A DNA stretch of 64,000 nucleotides from assembly GCF_000284335.1 (NCBI RefSeq), contig NC_017096.1, positions 1,240,001 through 1,304,000 on the forward strand, read 5' to 3'. This DNA comes from Caldisericum exile AZM16c01 (GTDB lineage Bacteria; Caldisericota; Caldisericia; Caldisericales; Caldisericaceae). Under the pieces are notes generated by a model. That model ran no database searches. It worked only from the letters and a program-made list of their open reading frames with translations, and was not told the DNA's origin. Positions 18,271 to 27,156 of this stretch are shown piece by piece. The position numbers and the translations under genes are program-made. Numbering within the stretch: position 1 is the stretch's first letter; every line of letters starts with the position of its first letter.

Positions 18271-18297
18271 AAAGGGGGAAATATTCCCCCTTTTTAT
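18271..18297. terminator. Bidirectional intrinsic terminator
   Basis: Stem AAGGGGGAA / TTCCCCCTT around an ATA loop, with T-runs on both sides. It serves the subtilisin gene (+) and overlaps the last codons of rsmI (-). Confidence 0.85.
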
Positions 18298-18974
18298 ATT
18301 TTCATTTCATTCCCACCAAGGACGATTACAATCTCGCCTTTTGGAGGATTCTTTGTAAAGTAATCTAAAACTTCTTGGACGGTTCCCCTTACTACACTTT
18401 CATGTATTTTTGAGATTTCTCTTACAACTGCAACATGACGGTTTGCATCAAAAACTTCATTCATTATTGAAAGCACTTTTAAAAGTCTATAAGGAGATTC
18501 GTAAAAAATAACAGGATATTCAAAATCTTTAAAGTATTCAAATGTCTTTTTTATTTTGCCTCCGGTTCTCTTCAAAAATCCATAGAAAAAAAATCTATCA
18601 GGTGGAAAACCAGATAGAATCAGTGCAGGAAGCACTGCATTCGGTCCTGGTAAAACCTCAAAATGAATACCTTCTTCAACACATCTTTTAACAAGTTCAT
18701 AGCCTGGGTCTGAAATACATGGAGTACCTGCATCGGAAACAAGCGCAATTGAAAGACCTTTTTTAAGATCTTCAATAATACTATCCAAAACATGCCTGTT
18801 TGAGTAAGAATGAAAACTCTTTAAAGGTGTTTTTATTTCGTATTTATTAAGTAGATTTTTTGTAACTCTTGTATCTTCTGCAACTATATAGTCAACGCTT
18901 TTAAGTGTTTCGAGCACTCTTAGCGTTATATCTTTGAGATTTCCGATTGGTGTTGGACAAATAAACAGTGGCAT
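18294..18974 (-). CDS. rsmI: 16S rRNA 2'-O-ribose C1402 methyltransferase RsmI
   Basis: A 226-residue SAM-dependent enzyme that 2'-O-methylates C1402 in the decoding centre. Seen: PTPIGNLKDITLR at the N-terminus, VAEDTR and the signature SDAGTPCISDPG. It lacks the longer C-terminal tail of some RsmI proteins. It is 3 bp downstream of infB and is the last gene of the rimP-nusA-infB-rsmI run, which is an unusual but sensible partner for translation genes. Confidence 0.96.
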   Translation of the reverse strand: MPLFICPTPIGNLKDITLRVLETLKSVDYIVAEDTRVTKNLLNKYEIKTPLKSFHSYSNRHVLDSIIEDLKKGLSIALVSDAGTPCISDPGYELVKRCVEEGIHFEVLPGPNAVLPALILSGFPPDRFFFYGFLKRTGGKIKKTFEYFKDFEYPVIFYESPYRLLKVLSIMNEVFDANRHVAVVREISKIHESVVRGTVQEVLDYFTKNPPKGEIVIVLGGNEMKI

Positions 18975-18977
18975 TTA

Positions 18978-20882
18978 CTAAACTTCTTGCACCTCAACTA
19001 CTTCAAACTCATCTCCAACTTTTATGTCATTGAAGTTTTTTAATCCAACGCCACATTCATATCCCTTAACAACCTCTCTTACATCTTCTTTGAATCTCTT
19101 TAGTGATGAAACCTCCGTTGTGTAAATAACGGCATTATTTCTAATAACCTTAACCTTTGCGCCTCTGTAAATTTTACCATCGGCAACAAGACACCCTGCA
19201 ACAGTTCCAACATTTGGCACCTTAAATGTTTGCTTAACAGTAACTCTTCCAATGACAACTTCCTTTGTTTCTTTGGTCTGTGCACCTTTCAAAAGTCTTT
19301 CAATCTCATCAATAAGTTCAAATATTATATCGTAAGTTCTTATCTCGATTCCTCTTGATTTTGCTTCATTTACGGCTTCTTGAACTGGCCTTACATTAAA
19401 GCCAAGAATAAATCCCTTAGAGGCAGATGCAAGAAGAACATCGCTTTTTACAATACCTCCCACGCCTTCATGCACAATCTCAATAGGAATAGGCGACTTA
19501 ATCTCACTTATTGCTCTTTTAACTGCTTCAAGTGAACCTTGAGTGTCTGCCTTGAGGATAACATAAAGCCTTTTTTCTTCACGCTCTTCCATTTCCTTCA
19601 AAAGATCTTCAAGAGTTTTTGGGACACGCCCTTCCTCTTTTGCTTTCTTTTTTGCCTCTTCTATTTTTTCTTTCTCTTCACGCATCTCCTCAATACCAGA
19701 AAGTTCATAGAATATCTCTCCTGCTTCAGGGATTTCTTCCAATCCTGCAATCTCAACCGCAGAAACAGCTGGGCTTAAACTCACATTTTTACCAAAGGTA
19801 TCTTTCAAAAATCTAATTTTTCCAACCGTATTTCCTGCTCTTAAATATGTGCCAACTTTCAAGGTTCCAGTTTGAACAATAACTGTTGCAAGTGGTCCAA
19901 CGTTTTTATCAATCTTCGATTCAATAACTGTTCCAGATGCGATTGTATTTGGATTAGTTTTTAGATCAAGTAAATCTGCTTGAAGTCTTATTATTTCAAG
20001 AAGATCCTGAATGCCTTGCCCAGTTTTTGCTGATACAAGCACATAAACAGTTTGTCCACCCCACTCTTCTGGTAAAAGTCCTCTATCTGCAAGTTGGTGC
20101 TTAACCATTTCTGGATCTGCGCCTGGTTTATCTACTTTATTAACTGCAACTATGATTGGCACTCTTGCAGCCTTTGCGTGGTTTAGAGATTCGATTGTTT
20201 GTTCTTTCACTCCTTCGTCTGCCGCAACAACCAAAATAACTATATCCGTTACAAGCGAACCCCTAAGCCTCATCTCGGTGAATGCTTCGTGCCCAGGTGT
20301 ATCAATGAAAATAATGTCTTCTCCATGGATCCTTACAGTTGAAGCACCAATCGCTTGAGTGATCTGTCCCTTTTCTCTTGCTGCAACATTTGTTTTACGA
20401 ATGGTGTCAAGAAGTGTTGTCTTTCCATGGTCAACATGACCCATAACTGTTACAACTGGTGCACGCTTTACAAAACGTTTTTTAAATTCTTCATCAAGAA
20501 ATGGTGGAACTTTAAGCCCTAATTCCTGTGCAAGGTAATGGACTTCCTGCCTTGAATATCTGTAAGACGGTTTATATGGAAGCCCAAACTTCATTATTTT
20601 TTCTCTAACTTCCTCAATTGGCACACCAAAGTGAGCACAAAATTCAACAAGAGTTATATTATCCGGAATGCTCTCGAGTTCCTCCTTCTGTTCCTTTGCC
20701 TTGTGCTTCAATTCATTTACATAGTCAGAAATCAAAGACGCCGATTCAGCATCAACTACAGAAAGGGTGCTTTTTGCAGGAATTCCTAATTCCTGCATGA
20801 TATCCATGAGATTTTGGGATTTTAATCCCAATTCTTTTGCGAGTTCATAAACCCTTTTTCCTTGCTTACTTTCTTTCTTCAT
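18978..20882 (-). CDS. infB: Translation initiation factor IF-2
   Basis: A 634-residue GTPase that places initiator tRNA on the 30S subunit. Two short IF2_N-type helical domains (about 1-50 and 75-125) replace the long N-terminal extension of enterobacterial IF-2. The G domain has GHVDHGKT (G1), DTPGHEAF (G3) and NKVD (G4), followed by the beta-barrel and C-terminal domains. This short form is usual in thermophiles. Its start lies 17 bp inside the end of nusA. Confidence 0.97.
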   Translation of the reverse strand: MKKESKQGKRVYELAKELGLKSQNLMDIMQELGIPAKSTLSVVDAESASLISDYVNELKHKAKEQKEELESIPDNITLVEFCAHFGVPIEEVREKIMKFGLPYKPSYRYSRQEVHYLAQELGLKVPPFLDEEFKKRFVKRAPVVTVMGHVDHGKTTLLDTIRKTNVAAREKGQITQAIGASTVRIHGEDIIFIDTPGHEAFTEMRLRGSLVTDIVILVVAADEGVKEQTIESLNHAKAARVPIIVAVNKVDKPGADPEMVKHQLADRGLLPEEWGGQTVYVLVSAKTGQGIQDLLEIIRLQADLLDLKTNPNTIASGTVIESKIDKNVGPLATVIVQTGTLKVGTYLRAGNTVGKIRFLKDTFGKNVSLSPAVSAVEIAGLEEIPEAGEIFYELSGIEEMREEKEKIEEAKKKAKEEGRVPKTLEDLLKEMEEREEKRLYVILKADTQGSLEAVKRAISEIKSPIPIEIVHEGVGGIVKSDVLLASASKGFILGFNVRPVQEAVNEAKSRGIEIRTYDIIFELIDEIERLLKGAQTKETKEVVIGRVTVKQTFKVPNVGTVAGCLVADGKIYRGAKVKVIRNNAVIYTTEVSSLKRFKEDVREVVKGYECGVGLKNFNDIKVGDEFEVVEVQEV

Positions 20883-21924
20883 TTACTTCACCTTCTTCCA
20901 ACTCGACAAGATGAATGTTGTATCCAGTTAATTTTGAAGCCAGAGCAACATTTATCCCATCCTTCCCCATCGCAATGGGGGCTTCCTTCTTCTCAACATA
21001 AACATTTGCTTCTTTTGTGTTTGGAATGATTTCTACTCTCTTAACTTCAGCAGGACTTAGAGAGTTTGCAATAAACACTTCTGGATTTGGACTATATCTT
21101 ATAATATCAATTTTCTCAAAGTTAATCGCTTTGGAAACAGCATTTATCCTCGTGCCCTTTGGCCCAATACATGCACCGACGGGGTCAACATGTAAGTCCT
21201 TACTCAAAACTGCAACTTTTGCCCTATCACCGGGTGCACGTACTATTCCCTTTATCTCAACAATCTTTTGTGCAACCTCAGGTACTTCTCTTTCAAGAAG
21301 TTTTGCAAGAAAATTTGGCTCTGCTCTCGAAAGGATTATTAAAGGATTTCTGTCACCGATTCTCACTTCTTTAACATAAACGTCATACTCTTTTCCTCTT
21401 ATAAGATGCTCATTGGGGATCTGCTCTTCGAAAGGAAGAATTCCTTCAACTGTTTGCATTCCCTCTTCAAGGCTTATACCAATTGAGCCTCTTCCCTTTA
21501 TTCTTGTAACTCTACCTTTTACAATGGTTCCTTGCTTATTTGCAAAGAGATTTACAAGATGTTCCTTCTTTCTTTCTGCAATTCTTTGCATGAAAACTTG
21601 CCTTGCAGCCATAACTGCAGATGATGAAAGCGTTCTTATGGGAATCTCTATAAGCACCTTCTCGCCAATTTTTGGATTATCGGTAAAGTTAAGCGCTTCC
21701 TTTGGAGAAATTTCCGTTATGGGATTCATTACACGTTCAACAATAATCTTCTCTGCGTAGAGTCTTATCTCACCCTTTGCAAGATTCACCTTAACTATAG
21801 AATTCTCTTCACCAAAATGCTTTTTATAGGCTTCCTTTATAGATTCAATTATTATCTCAATAATCTCTTCCTTGGGAATGCCTTCTTCTTTTTCAATGTT
21901 TCTTAAGGTTTCAATGTCTATCAC
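20866..21924 (-). CDS. nusA: Transcription factor NusA
   Basis: A 352-residue protein with the NusA N-terminal RNA-polymerase-binding domain (1-125), an S1 domain (about 130-200, GTIVKGRVTRIKGRGSIGISL) and two KH domains (VGACIGPKGTRINAV and MGKDGINVALASKLTG). It lacks the acidic repeats of E. coli NusA, so its length matches that of many thermophiles. It overlaps rimP by 4 bp and infB by 17 bp, indicating coupled translation. NusA modulates pausing and termination, relevant to the terminator found in front of rimP. Confidence 0.96.
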   Translation of the reverse strand: MIDIETLRNIEKEEGIPKEEIIEIIIESIKEAYKKHFGEENSIVKVNLAKGEIRLYAEKIIVERVMNPITEISPKEALNFTDNPKIGEKVLIEIPIRTLSSSAVMAARQVFMQRIAERKKEHLVNLFANKQGTIVKGRVTRIKGRGSIGISLEEGMQTVEGILPFEEQIPNEHLIRGKEYDVYVKEVRIGDRNPLIILSRAEPNFLAKLLEREVPEVAQKIVEIKGIVRAPGDRAKVAVLSKDLHVDPVGACIGPKGTRINAVSKAINFEKIDIIRYSPNPEVFIANSLSPAEVKRVEIIPNTKEANVYVEKKEAPIAMGKDGINVALASKLTGYNIHLVELEEGEVNEERK

Positions 21925-22379
21925 TTTTTACCCCCTTTTCTTTTTTCAAACATTCTTTCAAACAATGCAACCCTTACAATTTTTGAAAAGGGAACTGAAA
22001 GCATTACACCATCAACTTCAAAATTTACCTCATCTCCTGCATTACCTCTCAGAATGCCTTCTTTGGTTACAGTCTGTCCTTTCTCATCCTCATAAGTAAA
22101 ACGCACTTCTCTTCCTTCAAAAATATCAAGTTCGGCTCTATCCTTCAAAACCCTATCAAGTCCTGGGGTTGAAAGGTTAATGTCGTAAACACCTTCAACA
22201 CCAATTGCCTTCAAATCACGCTGTATCTCCCTTGTAAGTTCTTCAAGATCACCAACGGTAATACCTTTTGTCCGCCTGTATACTATTGCTTCAATTGTAT
22301 CAGCGGTGATAGATAACTCTATCACCATCATGTTAAACCTTTCTGCATTTTTTCTTACAATACTTTCTATTCGTTCCAT
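21921..22379 (-). CDS. rimP: Ribosome maturation factor RimP
   Basis: A 152-residue 30S assembly factor. Seen: the family segment DINLSTPGLDRVLKDRAELDIFEGREV in two parts (STPGLDR, then GREVRFTY). Gene order rimP-nusA-infB is conserved widely across bacteria. The ATG at 22379 has no Shine-Dalgarno site and sits eight to ten bases after a complete intrinsic-terminator structure. Confidence 0.92.
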   Translation of the reverse strand: MERIESIVRKNAERFNMMVIELSITADTIEAIVYRRTKGITVGDLEELTREIQRDLKAIGVEGVYDINLSTPGLDRVLKDRAELDIFEGREVRFTYEDEKGQTVTKEGILRGNAGDEVNFEVDGVMLSVPFSKIVRVALFERMFEKRKGGKK

Positions 22380-22382
22380 AAT

Positions 22383-22418
22383 TTTTTAAAATAAAAAGTG
22401 GGCACAAATTACCCACTT
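22383..22418 (-). terminator. Terminator-like hairpin directly before rimP
   Basis: On the minus strand AAGTGGG (loop of nine) CCCACTT, then TTTATTTT, ends about ten bases before the rimP ATG. It has the form of an intrinsic terminator placed in the 5' leader of the nusA operon; it may be an attenuator. Confidence 0.65.
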
Positions 22419-22499
22419 ATACAAAAAATTCACCTTTATATTGTAAAAGAATTCCTTAAATTTTCCAAATTATAATTTTAATCAATTCTGTAAAAATAA

Positions 22500-22525
22500 G
22501 AAGAACGAACAAAAAATCGTACTTC
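22500..22525 (-). terminator. Terminator of the HExxH protein gene
   Basis: On the minus strand GAAGTACGA pairs with TCGTTCTTC (one mismatch), followed by TTATTTTT. It lies about 100 bp after the stop of the gene at 22621-23469. Confidence 0.6.
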
Positions 22526-22620
22526 TTTTAATTTAAGCAAGTTTTTGACTATTTCTCCTTTATTTTTAATCTTTGGTAATTCTTAAAGGTTTTAATATAT
22601 TACATCTTATTTCTGTCATG

Positions 22621-23469
22621 CTATTCTTTAAAGTATGGTTCTACATAGTTTCTGAATTCCTCGTACTCCAAAAATAGAATTCTCAATCCTTCCTTTTCAG
22701 CAACTTTCCTAACTATTTCAGTTCCATAGTAGTATCCAAAACGACCTTTTACTAAATCCTCTTGTCTTGCACCAGGTACAGCAAACAAAGTATTAATTAA
22801 TGACACATCAAAATTATTACTTGCTATTGCATTTTTTATTAATTCCCACATGCTGCGCTTCATTACTGTGCAATTTTTAACCCATTCCGTAAAGTGTTCT
22901 CTATCAATAAGTCCAAGCCATAAAGCGCTATCAAAACTGGCTTTTTTGAAATCTTTCGAAAGATATGTCGCAACTCCTTCTGCAAGCATCCTTTTCAGAT
23001 AATGATGCTCTGTAGATTTATAGTTTCTTAAATAAAAAGACGGTGAATGGTAATAATGAATAGCATGGAAAGTCTCGTGAAGCAAATGTAAGTCAATAAT
23101 AAATGACTTATTCTCTAACATCTCATTCATCCTTGTCATATTTAAAAATATGTATGGCTTTCCATTTAAAATAAGACCGTGGCCGTCAAAATTATTTAAT
23201 CCTACAAAGAAAATAACATCAGGAATTACTATTTTTTTCACTGATCTTTTAAGTAAACGCATAAGTGATGACAGCCTTTTTGTTAATAAACCTATATTAA
23301 TCTTTGTTAAATCTATATTAGTGTCTCTAAGAATGACTTCTATATTTTCGTGGAATTGTTTTTTGTCTTCAAGTGTAGAAAAGTACTCTTTAAAAAAATC
23401 CTCATGGTTTTTAAACGCTTTTTCTATGCCATTACTTAACTGTTCTTCTGCTATATTAATAAATTTCAT
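22621..23469 (-). CDS. Putative zinc metallopeptidase (HExxH), uncharacterised
   Basis: A 282-residue soluble protein of no named family that I can assign. A zinc-protease motif HETFH (in LLHETFHAIHYY) is followed about 35 residues later by LAEGVATYLS, where the Glu could be the third zinc ligand as in gluzincins. The layout resembles predicted DUF2268-type Zn peptidases. No signal peptide. Start ATG at 23469 with a weak upstream AGGAAA. It is a single-gene unit with its own terminator. The peptidase role is inferred from the two motifs only. Confidence 0.65.
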   Translation of the reverse strand: MKFINIAEEQLSNGIEKAFKNHEDFFKEYFSTLEDKKQFHENIEVILRDTNIDLTKINIGLLTKRLSSLMRLLKRSVKKIVIPDVIFFVGLNNFDGHGLILNGKPYIFLNMTRMNEMLENKSFIIDLHLLHETFHAIHYYHSPSFYLRNYKSTEHHYLKRMLAEGVATYLSKDFKKASFDSALWLGLIDREHFTEWVKNCTVMKRSMWELIKNAIASNNFDVSLINTLFAVPGARQEDLVKGRFGYYYGTEIVRKVAEKEGLRILFLEYEEFRNYVEPYFKE

Positions 23470-23811
23470 ATAACCCTATGGTATTTCCTTTCTAAAATAA
23501 AAACCATCGACTTTGCACTCTAACATCTAATCAAGTATACAAAATCGGTACAAATTCCTCAAGGGTTTACCAGAAGCTTCAAATTTAACATCTTCACGAT
23601 CAAGACGGTAATCTTCGATAATGTTAATTAAGTCTCTTAACCTTGTGTATCACTCATGCATTAATAGCACTTATAAATTTAATATAATTCAAGCATGTTA
23701 AATTTTATACAAAAATATAAAAGAAAAACAAGTTTTAAATTGTCCAGTTTTTTGGAAATTTTGAATAAAAAATTACTTTTACTATAATATGGCAAACATA
23801 AAGGAGAAAAC
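23470..23811. other. Gene-free stretch with a small coding relic and dcd promoter
   Basis: 342 bp between divergent genes. The minus strand 23649-23527 is open for 40 codons with protein-like content (RDLINIIEDYRLDRED, then VKFEASGKPLRN) but has no start codon and is bounded by an upstream stop, so it looks like the tail of a lost gene. The right part carries the dcd promoter. Nothing else was recognised. Confidence 0.45.
23761..23788 (+). promoter_or_regulatory. Promoter of the dcd operon
   Basis: TTGAAT (23761-23766), 16-bp spacer, TATAAT (23783-23788). The dcd ATG follows 23 bp later with AAGGAG. Confidence 0.75.
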
Positions 23812-24387
23812 ATGGGATTAAAAAGCGACAAGTGGATTAAAGAAAAGGCTTTAAAAGAAAAAATGATTGAACCATTCGTGGACCATCTTGTCTCCAATGG
23901 TGTAATTTCTTACGGCCTTTCTTCATATGGCTATGATATGCGTATTGCAAATGAATTCAAGGTTTTTACGGGTGCAATCGGAAAAGAAGTTGCAATTGTT
24001 GATCCAAAAAAGTTCGATAAAGACCTTTTGCAGGACTACACTGGTGATTTTGTTATTATACCCCCAAATTCATATGTACTTGGAAGAAGTGTTGAATATT
24101 TTAGAATCCCAAGAAATGTTCATTGCATTGTTCTTGGGAAAAGCACATACGCTCGAAGCGGAATCATCGTTAACATTACTCCACTTGAATCAGGATGGTG
24201 CGGCTTTGTAACAATCGAAATTTCTAATGCTACACCACTTCCTGTAAAGGTTTACGCAAATGAAGGTATTGCGCAGGTACTTTTCTTTGAAGGCGATGAA
24301 CCATGCGAAGTTTCATATGAAGATAGGCATGGAAAATATCAAAATCAACAGGGAATAATTCTCCCAAAGGTAAATAAAGATGGATAA
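23812..24387 (+). CDS. dcd: dCTP deaminase
   Basis: A 191-residue trimeric enzyme that converts dCTP to dUTP to feed dTMP synthesis. Seen: [20 protein letters not shown] and [15 protein letters not shown], whose Glu is the catalytic residue in the family, and EGIAQVLFF. It could be the bifunctional dCTP deaminase/dUTPase; sequence inspection alone does not separate the two. It is first in a run of six same-strand genes and overlaps the next by 8 bp. Confidence 0.95.
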   Translation: MGLKSDKWIKEKALKEKMIEPFVDHLVSNGVISYGLSSYGYDMRIANEFKVFTGAIGKEVAIVDPKKFDKDLLQDYTGDFVIIPPNSYVLGRSVEYFRIPRNVHCIVLGKSTYARSGIIVNITPLESGWCGFVTIEISNATPLPVKVYANEGIAQVLFFEGDEPCEVSYEDRHGKYQNQQGIILPKVNKDG

Positions 24388-24943
24388 TAATAAATTGAAA
24401 AGGATTTTAACATTTCTTATTTCTGAGCAACCGATTGCGCTATTTACGATAACACTTATAAGGCTTTCAAATCTCATTAGTATTTTAGAGTATTTTATAT
24501 TGCTTCTTTTCTTTTCCGTAATTCCGAGTTTTTCATTTTTCACATTCATTAAATACCCCTGGGATTTTAAGAAAGAAAGACACGTTTCTTTCATAATTAA
24601 CACAGTAAGTTTCTTTTTAGGATTAATTGTTATTTTGCTCATTAAAGCAACACGAACAGCCATTTTCATTGCACTTGCCTATAATATTACAGGAATAGTA
24701 CTCAGCGCTATAAACCTTAAAGGATATAAAGCTTCTGGACATGCATCATCAATTGCAGGACCTTCAACAACTTTAACTCTAATCTTTGGACCAAAAGGAG
24801 GTTTACTTTATCTTTTTCTTTTGCCTGCAGCATATTTAAAAATTACACTTAAAGACCATACTTTAATGCAATTTATTACCGGAGTATTTATTGCTGTGAT
24901 TTCGACATTGTTTGCATATTATATTGTAGGAGGGATTGGATGA
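24380..24943 (+). CDS. Membrane protein, PAP2-like
   Basis: A 187-residue protein with five or six hydrophobic segments. The segment [12 protein letters not shown] resembles the SGH motif of PAP2 lipid phosphatases, but the N-terminal KX6RP motif is not evident, so catalysis is uncertain. It overlaps dcd by 8 bp and the first degV gene by 4 bp, indicating translational coupling. Possible role in lipid-phosphate turnover. Confidence 0.6.
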   Translation: MDNNKLKRILTFLISEQPIALFTITLIRLSNLISILEYFILLLFFSVIPSFSFFTFIKYPWDFKKERHVSFIINTVSFFLGLIVILLIKATRTAIFIALAYNITGIVLSAINLKGYKASGHASSIAGPSTTLTLIFGPKGGLLYLFLLPAAYLKITLKDHTLMQFITGVFIAVISTLFAYYIVGGIG

Positions 24944-25791
24944 TAAAAATAGTAACAGATACGACTGCGTATTTTAATGAAGATGAATTGAGTAAATACG
25001 ACATAAAAATTGTTCCACTTTATGTAAAAAACGAAAAGGGGCAGTGGAAAGAGAGATTTGAGATTACAGACGATGAATTTTATAAGAGACTTAAAAGCGG
25101 CGAAAAATTTGAGACTTCTCAACCTTCTCCGCAGGATTTTGTAGACGTTTATAAGCCATTACTCGAAGAAGGACACGAAATTGTTTCGATACATATCTCG
25201 ACGGGACTTTCTGGAACTGTGAATTCTGCAAATGCAGCAAAAACACTCCTTCAAACTGATAAAATTACTGTAATTGATTCAAAATCATCTTCTGCAAACC
25301 TTTTAAGAAAGGTACTTCTTGCATATGACCTTGCAAACAAAGGCTACACAAGAGAACAAATTGCAGAAGAAATAGAAAAGTCTTATTCAAGAATCTTTGG
25401 GTTTTTCCTACCTATGGATATTCAATACCTTGAAAGAGGCGGACGCATAAGCCATTTTCAAAGCAAAATATCCACTGCTTTAAAACTATACTTTATCGTT
25501 CATCTGAATGAGGGTCGTATTGACTTTTACAAATTTGGAAGAACAAGAAAAGGCTCAACAGAAGAACTTATTAATATTATAAAAGGATTAAAAAATAAGT
25601 TCAGAGAATTTGAATATATTGATACAATATATGGGGAAAATGTGGAAGAAGGAGAGGAATTTAGACAAAGAGTTGAAGATACTTTTGGCCAAAAGGTAAC
25701 AAAATATAGAATCGGGCCTGTTTTAGGTGCTCACCTTGGTCCTGAGTTTTTGGGAATAGGAGTAGTTTGCAAAAATAAGGAGGTGAAATAA
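24940..25791 (+). CDS. DegV family fatty-acid-binding protein (copy 1)
   Basis: A 283-residue two-domain DegV protein. Seen: VTDTTAYF at the N-terminus, SQPSPQDF and the acyl-head-binding IHISTGLSGTVNSA. Family members bind fatty acids and in Firmicutes hand them to fatty-acid kinase FakA; no FakA is in this window. It overlaps the PAP2-like gene by 4 bp and the next degV by one base (TAATG). Confidence 0.9.
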   Translation: MIKIVTDTTAYFNEDELSKYDIKIVPLYVKNEKGQWKERFEITDDEFYKRLKSGEKFETSQPSPQDFVDVYKPLLEEGHEIVSIHISTGLSGTVNSANAAKTLLQTDKITVIDSKSSSANLLRKVLLAYDLANKGYTREQIAEEIEKSYSRIFGFFLPMDIQYLERGGRISHFQSKISTALKLYFIVHLNEGRIDFYKFGRTRKGSTEELINIIKGLKNKFREFEYIDTIYGENVEEGEEFRQRVEDTFGQKVTKYRIGPVLGAHLGPEFLGIGVVCKNKEVK

Positions 25792-26642
25792 TGCAAAAAG
25801 TAAAAATTGTAACTGACTCAACCTGTTACATGCCAAAGGCATACTTAGAAAAGTATGATATAAAAGTTGTCCCTCTTTATGTAAGATTTGGTGATGAAGT
25901 TTACCGTGAAGGCGTGGACATGTCTCACGATGAGTTCTATAGAAAATTGCATGAGACAAACATCCTTCCAGAAACAACACAACCTGCACCTGAAGATTTT
26001 GAGAGTGTCTATCGGGACCTTCTTAAAGATGGATACGAAATAATTTCTATTCATATTTCAGCAGGATTATCGGGCACTATAAACTCTGCAAATGCAGCAA
26101 AGGAAGCACTTCAAAGCGACAAAATCCATATCTTTGATTCAAAGTTTACATCGATGGGACTGGGATATCAAATTCTTGAAATTGCTAAGATGCTCTTCGA
26201 AGATAATATGCCCTTAAGCGATGTCTTGAATATTATCCCCACTCTATACAAGCACATGAATATATATTTTCTTGTCCCAGATTTGTTTTGGCTTGCTCGT
26301 CTTGGAAGAATCGGAAAAGCAAAAGCACTTCTTGGAACAGTTGTAAAAATTAAGCCAATCCTATTCTTTGATGAAGGTATAGTAAATGTCCTCGAACAAC
26401 CTCGAACTCTTGAAAGAGGGAAAGAAAGAATGATCGAACTTACAAAAGAGAAAGTTACAAAATTTGGACTTAAATACATTACTGTTGCATACGGAGAAAA
26501 TCTTGAAGAGGCTGAACAATACAAAGATTTTCTTGAAAGAGAATTTAATAAATCCGTTTCACTTACACAACTTGGACCAGTTATAGGAACCCATACTGGT
26601 CCTCAAGTCCTTTCAATACATTTCTACACAGAAAGGATTTAG
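25791..26642 (+). CDS. DegV family fatty-acid-binding protein (copy 2)
   Basis: Also 283 residues, colinear with copy 1 (VTDSTCYMPKA, TTQPAPEDF, IHISAGLSGTINSA). The pair is a tandem duplication that has diverged widely. Binding-pocket lining may differ, so the copies might prefer different acyl chains (inference). The start overlaps the stop of copy 1; a membrane protein gene with its own AGGAGG site follows. Confidence 0.9.
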   Translation: MQKVKIVTDSTCYMPKAYLEKYDIKVVPLYVRFGDEVYREGVDMSHDEFYRKLHETNILPETTQPAPEDFESVYRDLLKDGYEIISIHISAGLSGTINSANAAKEALQSDKIHIFDSKFTSMGLGYQILEIAKMLFEDNMPLSDVLNIIPTLYKHMNIYFLVPDLFWLARLGRIGKAKALLGTVVKIKPILFFDEGIVNVLEQPRTLERGKERMIELTKEKVTKFGLKYITVAYGENLEEAEQYKDFLEREFNKSVSLTQLGPVIGTHTGPQVLSIHFYTERI

Positions 26643-26652
26643 GAGGTAAATT

Positions 26653-27156
26653 ATGGGACTTACCGAAAGTAAGGCTTTCTCTGGAATCCTTGTGATTTCT
26701 CTGGGTTTAACACTTCTTTTGAAAGAATTTGCAACAATTCACGATTCCTTTGGACTATTTGTTGCACTATTCTTTACCCTCCTTAGTATCGCTTTCCTTG
26801 CACTTAGAGGTCATACCCACAAAAATGAGACCATCTCCTATCTTGTAATTCTTTTCTTTGGGTTAGCTCTACTTGCCCTGGAATTTTATCTTCTACCCTT
26901 TACCACATTCAATGTAATTTTCCTTATTGCTCTTTCAATAGGACTTGCCTACCTTATCTATGGAAGCATTATAAGAAACTCAATGCGATCAATTTGGACA
27001 GGTATTATATTTGTTGCAATCGCACTCCTAATGTTTCTTCCAAAAGCACTTGCAATTGAAGATATCTTTTGGTTAAACGTTCGAAGATACATTATACCAA
27101 TTCTCCTAATCGTAGGAGGTTTATTTATCTTAATTCCTTGGAGGAAACATGAGTGA
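26653..27156 (+). CDS. Integral membrane protein, uncharacterised
   Basis: A 167-residue protein with six hydrophobic helices in three hairpin-like pairs, ending in a basic WRKHE. The pattern resembles LiaF/DUF5668-type transmembrane domains, but no catalytic or ligand motif is visible. Good TAGGAGG site. It overlaps the esterase gene by 8 bp. Confidence 0.65.
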   Translation: MGLTESKAFSGILVISLGLTLLLKEFATIHDSFGLFVALFFTLLSIAFLALRGHTHKNETISYLVILFFGLALLALEFYLLPFTTFNVIFLIALSIGLAYLIYGSIIRNSMRSIWTGIIFVAIALLMFLPKALAIEDIFWLNVRRYIIPILLIVGGLFILIPWRKHE

